This document shows positions 1-6,624 of a stretch of 38,316 nucleotides of DNA, piece after piece. This stretch comes from Natrinema hispanicum. GTDB lineage: Archaea > Halobacteriota > Halobacteria > Halobacteriales > Natrialbaceae. Under the pieces are notes generated by a model that made no database searches, was not told the origin of the DNA, and saw nothing but the letters and a program-made list of their open reading frames with translations. Each line of letters opens with the position of its first letter. The stretch's first letter is position 1. The position numbers and the translations under genes were made by a program. The stretch lies in the NCBI RefSeq assembly GCF_900111485.1, contig NZ_FOIC01000025.1, positions 1-38,316 of the forward strand, written 5' to 3'.

Positions 1-23
1 CTGAGGGCGAAGTAGAAAGGGGT
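1..23 (+). repeat. Left terminal inverted repeat of the IS
   Basis: Bases 1-23 pair with the complement of 2008-2030 at 20 of 23 positions. The outer eight bases (CTGAGGGC) and the inner AGAAAGGGGT are identical. Confidence 0.8.
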
Positions 24-132
24 CCGGTCAGACGGCTTATGGGCTACGCGTAGGCAGTGAAAAACTTACTGAAATTATATTGAAAAGCTATACGTCACTT
101 CAGCTCGAATAGTCGCAGTATTGGGGTAAGAC

Positions 133-1902
133 GTGTTTAAAGAGAATAATGAGTATCAGCAGGAAGCACTGTTTTCGCCTGTAAAAGACCTACAATCCGG
201 ACTAAAGACGAAGTTACAGAATCACTGGTCTACTCATTTCTACGAACATGTCTTCACCCAGATTGATGAGAAGAAGTTCGGCCAGCTATACCATGACGGG
301 TATAGCCGGCCGAACAAACCGGTCAACGAGTTGGTTTCCCTGGAAATCATCAAGCACCTGCTTGGGCTATCTGATGAGCAGCTCGAACACGCCTATCTGT
401 TCGATTTTCGCGTCAGGAACGCGCTAGGGAAGGAAACGCTCGGTGACAACATCTGTGCGAAAACGTTCACCAATTTCCGCCGACGCTTACTGGAACACGA
501 AGAAGAGACTGGTCAAGACCTGTTGCACGAGGTTTTCCAGGATCACCGAAGCTACCTCCAAGACGAGTTCGAGATCGATGCCAGTACCCAGCGAATGGAT
601 TCGACGTTTATCGAGGCTAACATCAAGCAACTCTCCCGAATCGATCTCATCGCCAAAGTCGTTCACAACTTCCTGGACGATCTCCCCGACGAGATCGTCC
701 AGGAACTCCCTGCCGGACTAGACGAATTCGCCGATACGGAGAACCTGGAGCTATCCTATGAACTGGAGCCAGGTGAGATCAACTCGACCATGGAAACACT
801 CATCGAGCATGCTACTTGGTTGATCGACAGGTTCGAAGAGGAGCAAAACTACGCTGAACTGGAGAGTTTTGCTCATCTCCAGCAAATCCTCGACGAACAG
901 TGCTACCGCATTCCTGAACTCGAAGACGATGACCGTGATCACGATGAAGACGACGATGACGACCATCCCGGTGACTCGCCGTCACCGGGATGGGAACCAC
1001 TTAGAACCTTCACATCCAGCGAGGGAGAGACAGGCCACGAGCAGGCCAGTGATGAGCCAGCCCAGTCCAATGAGGACGACCACGAGCAAGATCGCGTCGG
1101 GCTGAAAGAGCCCGACGAGATCAGTAGCGGGTCGATGCAAAATCCCCACGACGTGGATGCGACTCACCGCCGGAAGGGCGGTGAGTCTTTTTGCGGCTAC
1201 AAAGCGAACGTCGCTGAGACCTGTGGCGGAGAGAACCCATTTCGACTGATCACGACGATTCGCGTTGACACGAACAACACAGACGATGGTGATCTGTTAG
1301 CCGAAGACGTGCCAGAATTGCCGGAGGAGACCGGGTTAACGGATCTCCTCGTTGACGGTGGCTACACGCACAAAGAAGTAGAGGCGTGCTGCGATGATCA
1401 TGGGATCACGCAGCACTTCACGGGACTAACCGGGCAGCGGCCTCCTGCAGAGAAGTTATCGCTAGCGGATGCAGAGTGGGACGACCACCGAATGGTTGCG
1501 TGTCCCGCCGGACACGAACCATTCGAGCAGCGGTACATGCCCGAGAGTGGTCGTATCTCAGGGCGAATGGGGAAAGAGTTCTGTGAAGACTGTCCACACA
1601 GGGAGAATTGCTTCGTCCGGGAGAAACAGAAGTTCTACAGTTACGGCTTCTACGAGCGGAAATTAGCACTTGCTCACCGACGCAAGCGGTTGGATAATCC
1701 AGCAGAGAAGGAGTTTCTGAACTTACGCGCTGGGGCTGAGTCGTTGGTCAATGAGGTGTATTACCAGGATGGGGAGAAAGCACGGTTCACGGGGACGATT
1801 AAGGTGAAGAACGCGTCGATAGCGAAAGCTATCGGGACGAATCTCAAGCGAGCCTCACGATTCTTGGAATCGGAGGCGAAGCGGGAGCACTCAGCGGGAT
1901 AG
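133..1902 (+). CDS. IS1182-family transposase
   Basis: This 589-residue DDE transposase cuts and joins the ends of its own IS. The N-terminal 120 residues match the DUF772-type helical domain seen in IS5/IS1182 enzymes. A catalytic aspartate fits the RMDST motif (D156) and a second fits LVDGG (D408). The C-terminal part has the CPAGH and CEDCPHRENC cysteine-rich segment usual in this family, then the final helix with FTGTIKVKN. The start is GTG at 133. Residues of about 255-335 form a very acidic, low-complexity insertion (runs of Asp and Glu), probably a haloarchaeal adaptation or a flexible linker, and its DNA carries three perfect hairpins. Full length with no frameshift, so probably functional. 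Family assignment is from recognised motifs, not from a search. Confidence 0.88.
   Translation: MFKENNEYQQEALFSPVKDLQSGLKTKLQNHWSTHFYEHVFTQIDEKKFGQLYHDGYSRPNKPVNELVSLEIIKHLLGLSDEQLEHAYLFDFRVRNALGKETLGDNICAKTFTNFRRRLLEHEEETGQDLLHEVFQDHRSYLQDEFEIDASTQRMDSTFIEANIKQLSRIDLIAKVVHNFLDDLPDEIVQELPAGLDEFADTENLELSYELEPGEINSTMETLIEHATWLIDRFEEEQNYAELESFAHLQQILDEQCYRIPELEDDDRDHDEDDDDDHPGDSPSPGWEPLRTFTSSEGETGHEQASDEPAQSNEDDHEQDRVGLKEPDEISSGSMQNPHDVDATHRRKGGESFCGYKANVAETCGGENPFRLITTIRVDTNNTDDGDLLAEDVPELPEETGLTDLLVDGGYTHKEVEACCDDHGITQHFTGLTGQRPPAEKLSLADAEWDDHRMVACPAGHEPFEQRYMPESGRISGRMGKEFCEDCPHRENCFVREKQKFYSYGFYERKLALAHRRKRLDNPAEKEFLNLRAGAESLVNEVYYQDGEKARFTGTIKVKNASIAKAIGTNLKRASRFLESEAKREHSAG
963..1187 (+). 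repeat. Three perfect hairpins inside the transposase gene
   Basis: Three perfect inverted repeats, each with a 5-base loop, sit within 225 bp: 963-975/981-993 (13-bp stem, loop TCGCC), 1095-1103/1109-1117 (9-bp stem, loop GAAAG) and 1161-1171/1177-1187 (11-bp stem, loop GGAAG). All lie in the DNA encoding the acidic linker, where protein sequence is likely free to vary. Function is unknown. Confidence 0.7.
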
Positions 1903-1988
1903 CCGGAGGAGAATGGAATTTTCTCGGCTCGGAAGTTGGATTCATCGAGTTGGTGAGCAATTCAGCAAATCAGTCGTCGTGATCACTC

Positions 1989-2012
1989 GGGGTGTTCCCG
2001 GCGGAACACCCC
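1989..2012 (+). terminator. Hairpin at the 3' end of the IS
   Basis: GGGGTGTTCC (1989-1998), a CGGC loop and GGAACACCCC (2003-2012) form a perfect 10-bp stem followed by TTTCTCC. It lies 87 bp after the transposase stop. It may end the transposase transcript or block read-through into the iron operon; archaeal termination relies mainly on T-runs, so this role is inferred. Confidence 0.45.
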
Positions 2013-2030
2013 TTTCTCCTGTGCCCTCAG
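2008..2030 (-). repeat. Right terminal inverted repeat of the IS
   Basis: This is the partner of bases 1-23. Its inner edge overlaps a strong hairpin (1989-2012), so the terminator-like structure and the transposase-binding end are nested. Confidence 0.8.
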
Positions 2031-2082
2031 TGACTGCACCAGTCATCAATGTGGCCACCTAAAACCACAACTACTAAAAGTT

Positions 2083-2098
2083 TTTAGGCGCGCCTAAA
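2083..2098. promoter_or_regulatory. Iron-type operator box 1 (permease operon)
   Basis: This is a perfect 16-bp palindrome, TTTAGGCGCGCCTAAA, five bases before the ATG at 2104. ACTAAAAG just upstream sits where a TATA box for a leaderless transcript should be, so a bound repressor would cover the transcription start. The same TTTAGG-N4-CCTAAA pattern recurs six more times before genes in this window. It resembles the TTAGG/CCTAA sites of DtxR/IdeR-family metal-dependent repressors (Idr/SirR-type in haloarchaea). Confidence 0.85.
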
Positions 2099-2103
2099 CA
2101 CAG

Positions 2104-3213
2104 ATGGCAGAAACACAGTCGGTTAGTGGTCAGACACCCGCCCAGCAGCGAGCGGGATGGGTTACGGGGACGCTTATCCTCTTTTGTCTGGCGAGTACGA
2201 TCATCACCGCCATCGCTGGGCTTGTTCAGGTGAGTTTCGGAGAGTACTCGATGACGTTCCTCGAGGCCTGGCGGGCAGTGTTCAATCCTAACGTGATCTT
2301 GAATGTCACCGCGTGGTCAGCGTTTCTGTTCGGGACGGAGCTTCCGGAGATGAGTACCGCGAGCATCGTCGTGTGGGAACTCCGAGTACCGCGCGTGTTC
2401 GTGGGGATCATCACTGGGGCGACGCTTGCGGTCTCCGGTGCGATCTTCCAGGCCGTAACGCGCAACGAACTGGCGAGCCCCTTCGTGTTAGGAGTTAGCT
2501 CCGGCGCTGGGTTCGCCGTCTTGGCGACGCTGATCGTTTTCAGCGGGCTCGCGTCGGTGCTGCCACTCATCGCGACCCTGGGAGGTGCGGTTGCATTTAT
2601 CATCGTCTACACGATCGCTTGGAAGGGTGGCACGAGTCCCGTCCGTCTCGTTCTCGCCGGCGTCATCGTCAACATGGTCTTTCAATCACTCCAACAGGGG
2701 CTGTTCTTTTTCGCTGACGACCTCGGTGTCGTCCAGACGGCAGTCGCTTGGCTTACGGGATCACTGACGGGGACCGGCTGGGACGAGGTCAGAATCGCGA
2801 TCCTCCCAGCGCTCCTCTCGTGTGCAATCGCGATCGGTGGAGCGCGACAGCTAAACGTGTTGATGCTGGGCGAACGGACTGCCCGATCGCTCGGGATGCG
2901 CGTCGAACGGACTCGCTTTCTCCTCTCAGTCGTTGCCATTCTGGCTGCAAGCGCTGCGATCGCTGTCGCCGGGATTGTCAGCTTCTTCGGACTCGTCGTC
3001 CCGCATATCGTTCGAAATACCGTCGGCGGTGACTACCGACGGCTGATACTCGGTTGTCTCTTCGCCGGCCCTGCACTGATGGTCGTCGCCGACGTCGGTG
3101 CACGTCTCGCGCTGTCTGGCACCCAGCTTCCCGTCGGCGTTGTCACCGGACTCGTCGGCGGCCCATACTTCCTCTATCTGATGCGCAAGCAACAATCGAT
3201 GGGTGAATTATAA
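2104..3213 (+). CDS. FecCD-family iron/siderophore ABC permease
   Basis: This 369-residue integral membrane protein is the translocation channel of a type II (BtuCD-like) importer for an iron chelate. Hydrophobic segments are spread along the whole chain, as expected for about ten transmembrane helices. The family block RVPRVFVGIITGATLAVSG begins near residue 94 and continues into a stretch reading NELASPFVLG. The cytoplasmic coupling loop that contacts the ATPase is probably around GERTARSLGM (about 256-265). Only one permease gene is present, so the channel is probably a homodimer. The ATG at 2104 lies five bases after operator box 1, implying a leaderless mRNA. The stop overlaps the ATPase start (TAATG), so the two are translationally coupled. 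Substrate cannot be told from the sequence; iron is inferred from family and operator. Confidence 0.9.
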   Translation: MAETQSVSGQTPAQQRAGWVTGTLILFCLASTIITAIAGLVQVSFGEYSMTFLEAWRAVFNPNVILNVTAWSAFLFGTELPEMSTASIVVWELRVPRVFVGIITGATLAVSGAIFQAVTRNELASPFVLGVSSGAGFAVLATLIVFSGLASVLPLIATLGGAVAFIIVYTIAWKGGTSPVRLVLAGVIVNMVFQSLQQGLFFFADDLGVVQTAVAWLTGSLTGTGWDEVRIAILPALLSCAIAIGGARQLNVLMLGERTARSLGMRVERTRFLLSVVAILAASAAIAVAGIVSFFGLVVPHIVRNTVGGDYRRLILGCLFAGPALMVVADVGARLALSGTQLPVGVVTGLVGGPYFLYLMRKQQSMGEL

Positions 3214-4073
3214 TGGCACGCACACAGGACCACGAACGCGAACAGGACCGGATCACTGACGAGGACGGCGTTGCCATCGACAGCGCACTCGTCGGTGAGA
3301 ACCTCGAGTTGAGCTACCCGACGAGTGAGGAACCGATCGTCGACTGTGCACGCCTCGATATCCCCGAGGAGGCGGTGACCGCACTCGTCGGCCCGAACGG
3401 CAGCGGGAAGAGCACACTGCTGAAGGCGCTCTCGAACCACCTCGAGCCGGAGACGGGAACGGTCCGAATTCATGGCGACGACCTCGACTCGTTCAGTCAG
3501 AAAGCACTGGCGCGCGAACTAGGTGTCCTCTCACAGGAGAACGACTCGCTGGGCTCGATCTCCGTCGAAGATCTCGTCTATCACGGCCGGTACCCCCACC
3601 GTGGATTCTTCGACAGCGTCAGTGAAACGGATCGCGAGGCAGTCGAACGCGCGCTCGAGTTGGCGGGTATCGAACACCTCCGAAACGCCGAACTCGGGCA
3701 ACTGAGCGGTGGGCAAAAGCAACTGGTCTGGATTGCGATGGTGTTGGCACAGGACACCGATGTCCTATTGCTCGACGAGCCAACGACGTTTCTGGACGTT
3801 CACCACCAGTTTCGCGTCCTCGAGACGATCCGTCAGCTAAACGAACAGAAGGGGGTCACCGTCGCTGTGATACTCCACGATATCTCGCAGGCAGCGCGTT
3901 TCGCCGACTATCTGATCGCGATGTGTGACGGCGAACTCTACGACTGGGGGCCGCCCGAAGAGGTCGTCACCGAACAGTTGCTCGCCGACGTCTTCGGCAT
4001 CGAAGCGACCGTCAGGTACGAACCCGAACTACAGGTCCTCCCGAAGCGTTCGTTGCCGAATCGCCGGTTGTAG
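3213..4073 (+). CDS. FecE-type iron/siderophore ABC ATPase
   Basis: This 286-residue cytoplasmic ATPase powers the importer encoded by the preceding gene. All nucleotide-binding landmarks are present: Walker A GPNGSGKST (residues 60-68), signature LSGGQKQ (164-170), Walker B LLLDEPTTFLD (about 185-195, Asp188 and Glu189), and the switch histidine in LHDISQA (His222). An acidic N-terminal extension of about 25 residues precedes the core domain. The start overlaps the permease stop by one base. The gene ends 27 bp before the next operator box, so the binding-protein gene has its own promoter. It looks fully functional. ABC subfamily placement rests on gene context and the overall FepC/BtuD-like motif pattern. 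Confidence 0.92.
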   Translation: MARTQDHEREQDRITDEDGVAIDSALVGENLELSYPTSEEPIVDCARLDIPEEAVTALVGPNGSGKSTLLKALSNHLEPETGTVRIHGDDLDSFSQKALARELGVLSQENDSLGSISVEDLVYHGRYPHRGFFDSVSETDREAVERALELAGIEHLRNAELGQLSGGQKQLVWIAMVLAQDTDVLLLDEPTTFLDVHHQFRVLETIRQLNEQKGVTVAVILHDISQAARFADYLIAMCDGELYDWGPPEEVVTEQLLADVFGIEATVRYEPELQVLPKRSLPNRRL

Positions 4074-4100
4074 TGGCTCCGTTCGGAACGTTTTTGTATT

Positions 4101-4116
4101 TTTAGGCCAGCCTAAA
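4101..4116. promoter_or_regulatory. Iron-type operator box 2 (first binding protein)
   Basis: TTTAGGCCAGCCTAAA sits five bases before the ATG at 4122. Both six-base arms match box 1 exactly; only the four-base centre differs. A T-rich stretch (4091-4103) precedes it and probably holds the TATA element. Confidence 0.85.
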
Positions 4117-4121
4117 ATCTG

Positions 4122-5240
4122 ATGGAGACTGACGCGAGACGGACGAGACGCGGGGTACTGAAAACGGGGGCGGCAATCGCCGGACTCGGCATAACCGCCG
4201 GTTGCCTTGGTGATTCTGGGTCATCGAATGACAGAGCGGATGGAGAACACGGACATTCCGTTACCATGGAGCCCGTTGGTACCGTCGAGTTCGATACCGT
4301 CCCAGAACGGTGGGTACCCTACACAGGAGATTACGCCGACATGGGCGTTGCACTCGGGCAGGCTGATGGACTGGCTGGCATCGGCCTCCGGAGTCGGTTC
4401 GCCGCACACCACTACGACGAGTTGCCGGGCGTCTCGGTCGAGACCGACGAACTCACACAACTCTGGCAGGGCGGTACCGACCGCGAAACATTCTACACTA
4501 TCGATGCGGATGTCCACCTGATCGACCCCAACTTCATGATCAATCGACTCGGCTGGAGCCAGGACGACATCGACGGGATCGCGCGAAACGTCGCGCCGTT
4601 CGTCGGCAACACGATCTTTTCAGCCAGTTACGACTGGCACGACTATTCCCGCTACACGCTGTACGAAGCCTTCGAAAAGGTAGCCGCAGTGTTTCAGGAA
4701 CGGGAGCGCTATGAGGCGTTCGAACGACTCCACGAGGACGTCATCGCGAACGTGCAGTCACGACTACCTGACGAGCGGCCCACCGTTGCAGTGCTCGTTC
4801 CTGCGTCCCAACAACCAGAGGCGTTCTATCCGTACCTCATCGACGAGGGAACGCAATCCAAACACTGGAACGACCTCCGTGTCGAGGGTGCGCTGGCGAA
4901 AAACGGCATCGCCGACGCGCAAGCAACCGGCGGAACCATCGATTACGAGACGCTTCTCGAGATCGACCCCGACGTCATCGCGATCAGACAACAGGGAGCC
5001 GTCACCGACGCGGCGTTCGAGGACGGGATGGTTTCGTACCTGCGAACCCACGACACCGCGAGAAACCTCCGAGCGGTCCAGAACGATCGCGTCGTCTACG
5101 GCGGGATGACCTACCAGGGACCGATTATCCATCTCTTCCAGCTCGAGCGGGCCGCACAGGGAATCTATCCTGACGAGTTCGGCGACGAGGAGCTGTTCGA
5201 CCGACAGGCGGTCGCTGACATCGTCACTGGCACGTTTTAG
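4122..5240 (+). CDS. Iron-chelate-binding lipoprotein (FecB-like), copy 1
   Basis: This 372-residue exported protein binds the iron compound outside the cell and delivers it to the permease. The N-terminus carries a twin-arginine motif (RR at 9-10), a hydrophobic stretch and a lipobox ending ITAGC, giving Cys28 as the lipidated residue. The mature part has the two-lobe layout of class III binding proteins, with segments such as ERWVPYTGDYADMGVALG and DPDVIAIRQQ that match PF01497-type proteins. It is closely related to the next gene along its whole length (for example both have YEAFEK, ERYEAF and IDYETLLEIDP-like blocks), so the pair arose by duplication. It has its own operator (box 2) and probably its own promoter. 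Confidence 0.88.
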   Translation: METDARRTRRGVLKTGAAIAGLGITAGCLGDSGSSNDRADGEHGHSVTMEPVGTVEFDTVPERWVPYTGDYADMGVALGQADGLAGIGLRSRFAAHHYDELPGVSVETDELTQLWQGGTDRETFYTIDADVHLIDPNFMINRLGWSQDDIDGIARNVAPFVGNTIFSASYDWHDYSRYTLYEAFEKVAAVFQERERYEAFERLHEDVIANVQSRLPDERPTVAVLVPASQQPEAFYPYLIDEGTQSKHWNDLRVEGALAKNGIADAQATGGTIDYETLLEIDPDVIAIRQQGAVTDAAFEDGMVSYLRTHDTARNLRAVQNDRVVYGGMTYQGPIIHLFQLERAAQGIYPDEFGDEELFDRQAVADIVTGTF

Positions 5241-5277
5241 GACAAACGATCGCCTGGCTTCGAAACGCTTTTCAATT

Positions 5278-5293
5278 TTTAGGTTAGCCTAAA
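5278..5293. promoter_or_regulatory. Iron-type operator box 3 (second binding protein)
   Basis: TTTAGGTTAGCCTAAA sits five bases before the ATG at 5299, the same spacing as boxes 1 and 2. A T-rich run (TTCAATTTTT, 5271-5280) overlaps its left arm and may be the TATA region. Confidence 0.85.
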
Positions 5294-5298
5294 AGCTG

Positions 5299-6408
5299 AT
5301 GAACGGAGAAAACAGTTGGACGAGACGAAACGTACTTCGAACGAGTGGAGTTGTCGCTGGCGTGAGTACAATGGCCGGCTGCATCGGCGGGAGCGGAACG
5401 TCAGACGACGACGCTGCGTACACGGTGTCGATGCCGCCAGTCGGCGAAGTTGAGTTTGACAGCGTCCCGAAGAAATGGGCGGCCAATAATGGTAGCTGGG
5501 CCGATATGGGGATTGCACTGGGTCAGGAGCCGCCCGAAGCCCTGTATCTCGCCAGTCGCTATCACACGCAGTACTACGACGATATTCCTGGCGTGAGCGT
5601 GGATAAAAGCGATATGACATCGCTCTGGGAAGGAGAACTGAATCCGGAGGAATTCCTCGAGTTGAGCGAGAGCGTCGACCTCTTCGTCAATGATCCGAAC
5701 TTCATCCTCGGTCGAACCGACAGCTGGGCCCAGGAGGATATCGACCGAATCGAAGCGACGGGGACGCCTTTCTTCGGTAACAACATCTTTTCGACCGGCT
5801 ACGGGTGGCACGACTACGACTACCTCTCGCTGTACGAAGCCTTCGAGAAGCTGGCGCAGGTCTTTCAGGAAACGGAGCGATACGAGGCCTTCGCGAGCCT
5901 CCATGACGAGTTCCAGTCGAACGTCACTGATATTGTCCCACCGGAGAGCCAGCGACCGAGCGTCGCCATCATGTGGGCCACCGAAAGCGATATGGGATCG
6001 TTCTCGCCGTACCTGATCGGCGAAGGAACGAGTTTCAAGCAGTGGCGTGACCTCAAGGTCACGGACGCGTTCGCCAATACAGACGTGCGAGACTTCCACA
6101 ACACGCGTGGTTCAGTCGACTACGAGACACTGCTCGAGATCGATCCAGAGATTATTCTGTTCCGCGGACAAGAATCGAAGACCGCCGAGGAGTTTCAGAA
6201 CGCGATCGTCTCCCAGATGAAAAACGACAGTGTCGCCAGCGAGCTAACGGCCGTCCAGAACGGCGATGTCTACCGAGGTGGGCCGCTTTATCAGGGCCCA
6301 ATTACGAACCTCGTTGTGACCGAGCGGGCAGCCAAACAAATCTATGACATTGAGGTGGACCTCTACGACCGGACGGAAGTTAGCGACATCGTCAACGGCG
6401 ACTACTAG
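5299..6408 (+). CDS. Iron-chelate-binding lipoprotein (FecB-like), copy 2
   Basis: This 369-residue paralogue of the preceding gene has the same architecture: twin arginines at 9-10, a lipobox ending TMAGC with Cys28 lipidated, then a two-lobe iron-chelate binding domain. Shared blocks with copy 1 include GLY/WHDY, LYEAFEK, ERYEAF and DYETLLEIDP, while the presumed ligand-contact regions between them differ (for example SRYHTQYYDD here against SRFAAHHYDE). The two probably serve the same permease with different or overlapping substrates, since no second permease is present. It is transcribed separately behind operator box 3. Confidence 0.88.
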   Translation: MNGENSWTRRNVLRTSGVVAGVSTMAGCIGGSGTSDDDAAYTVSMPPVGEVEFDSVPKKWAANNGSWADMGIALGQEPPEALYLASRYHTQYYDDIPGVSVDKSDMTSLWEGELNPEEFLELSESVDLFVNDPNFILGRTDSWAQEDIDRIEATGTPFFGNNIFSTGYGWHDYDYLSLYEAFEKLAQVFQETERYEAFASLHDEFQSNVTDIVPPESQRPSVAIMWATESDMGSFSPYLIGEGTSFKQWRDLKVTDAFANTDVRDFHNTRGSVDYETLLEIDPEIILFRGQESKTAEEFQNAIVSQMKNDSVASELTAVQNGDVYRGGPLYQGPITNLVVTERAAKQIYDIEVDLYDRTEVSDIVNGDY

Positions 6409-6570
6409 ACCCATCGAGTGTGGGACTCGAGTCGTTTCGGCAGAACTGTCCCTCCCAACGGCGTCTACCCAGTCGGGAACGGAGCTGGTGGGTCGGCGGC
6501 CGGCACCGACGGTCACTGTTCGATTCGATTGATTTAAAAATCCCTCGTCAGAATCAGTATTGCACCACTG

Positions 6571-6586
6571 TTTTGGCTGGCCTAAA
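6571..6586. promoter_or_regulatory. Iron-type operator box 4 (degenerate, distal)
   Basis: TTTTGGCTGGCCTAAA differs from the consensus at one arm position (TTTTGG for TTTAGG). It lies 18 bp upstream of box 5, so the 824-residue protein gene has tandem sites. Confidence 0.6.
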
Positions 6587-6604
6587 TCGAATGAGTTATC
6601 AAGT

Positions 6605-6620
6605 TTTAGGCGAGCCTAAA
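6605..6620. promoter_or_regulatory. Iron-type operator box 5 (cupredoxin lipoprotein)
   Basis: TTTAGGCGAGCCTAAA ends four bases before the ATG at 6625. Both arms match the consensus exactly. Confidence 0.85.
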
Positions 6621-6624
6621 AAAT

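Larger units (their letters stand above)
1..2030 (+). mobile_element. Complete IS1182-like insertion sequence
   Basis: The element is bounded by imperfect 23-bp terminal inverted repeats: bases 1-23 begin CTGAGGGC and the complement of 2008-2030 begins CTGAGGGC. The two ends agree at 20 of 23 positions, including the run AGAAAGGGGT. One transposase gene (133-1902) fills the interior. The left repeat starts exactly at base 1, so the left target duplication cannot be seen. The element lies just upstream of the iron-transport operon; its right end is 53 bp before the first palindromic operator. It looks intact and could still be mobile. Confidence 0.85.

Noticed and set aside
5401-6099. Minus-strand open frame opposite binding protein copy 2
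   Set aside because: No family features; antisense to a well-supported gene.
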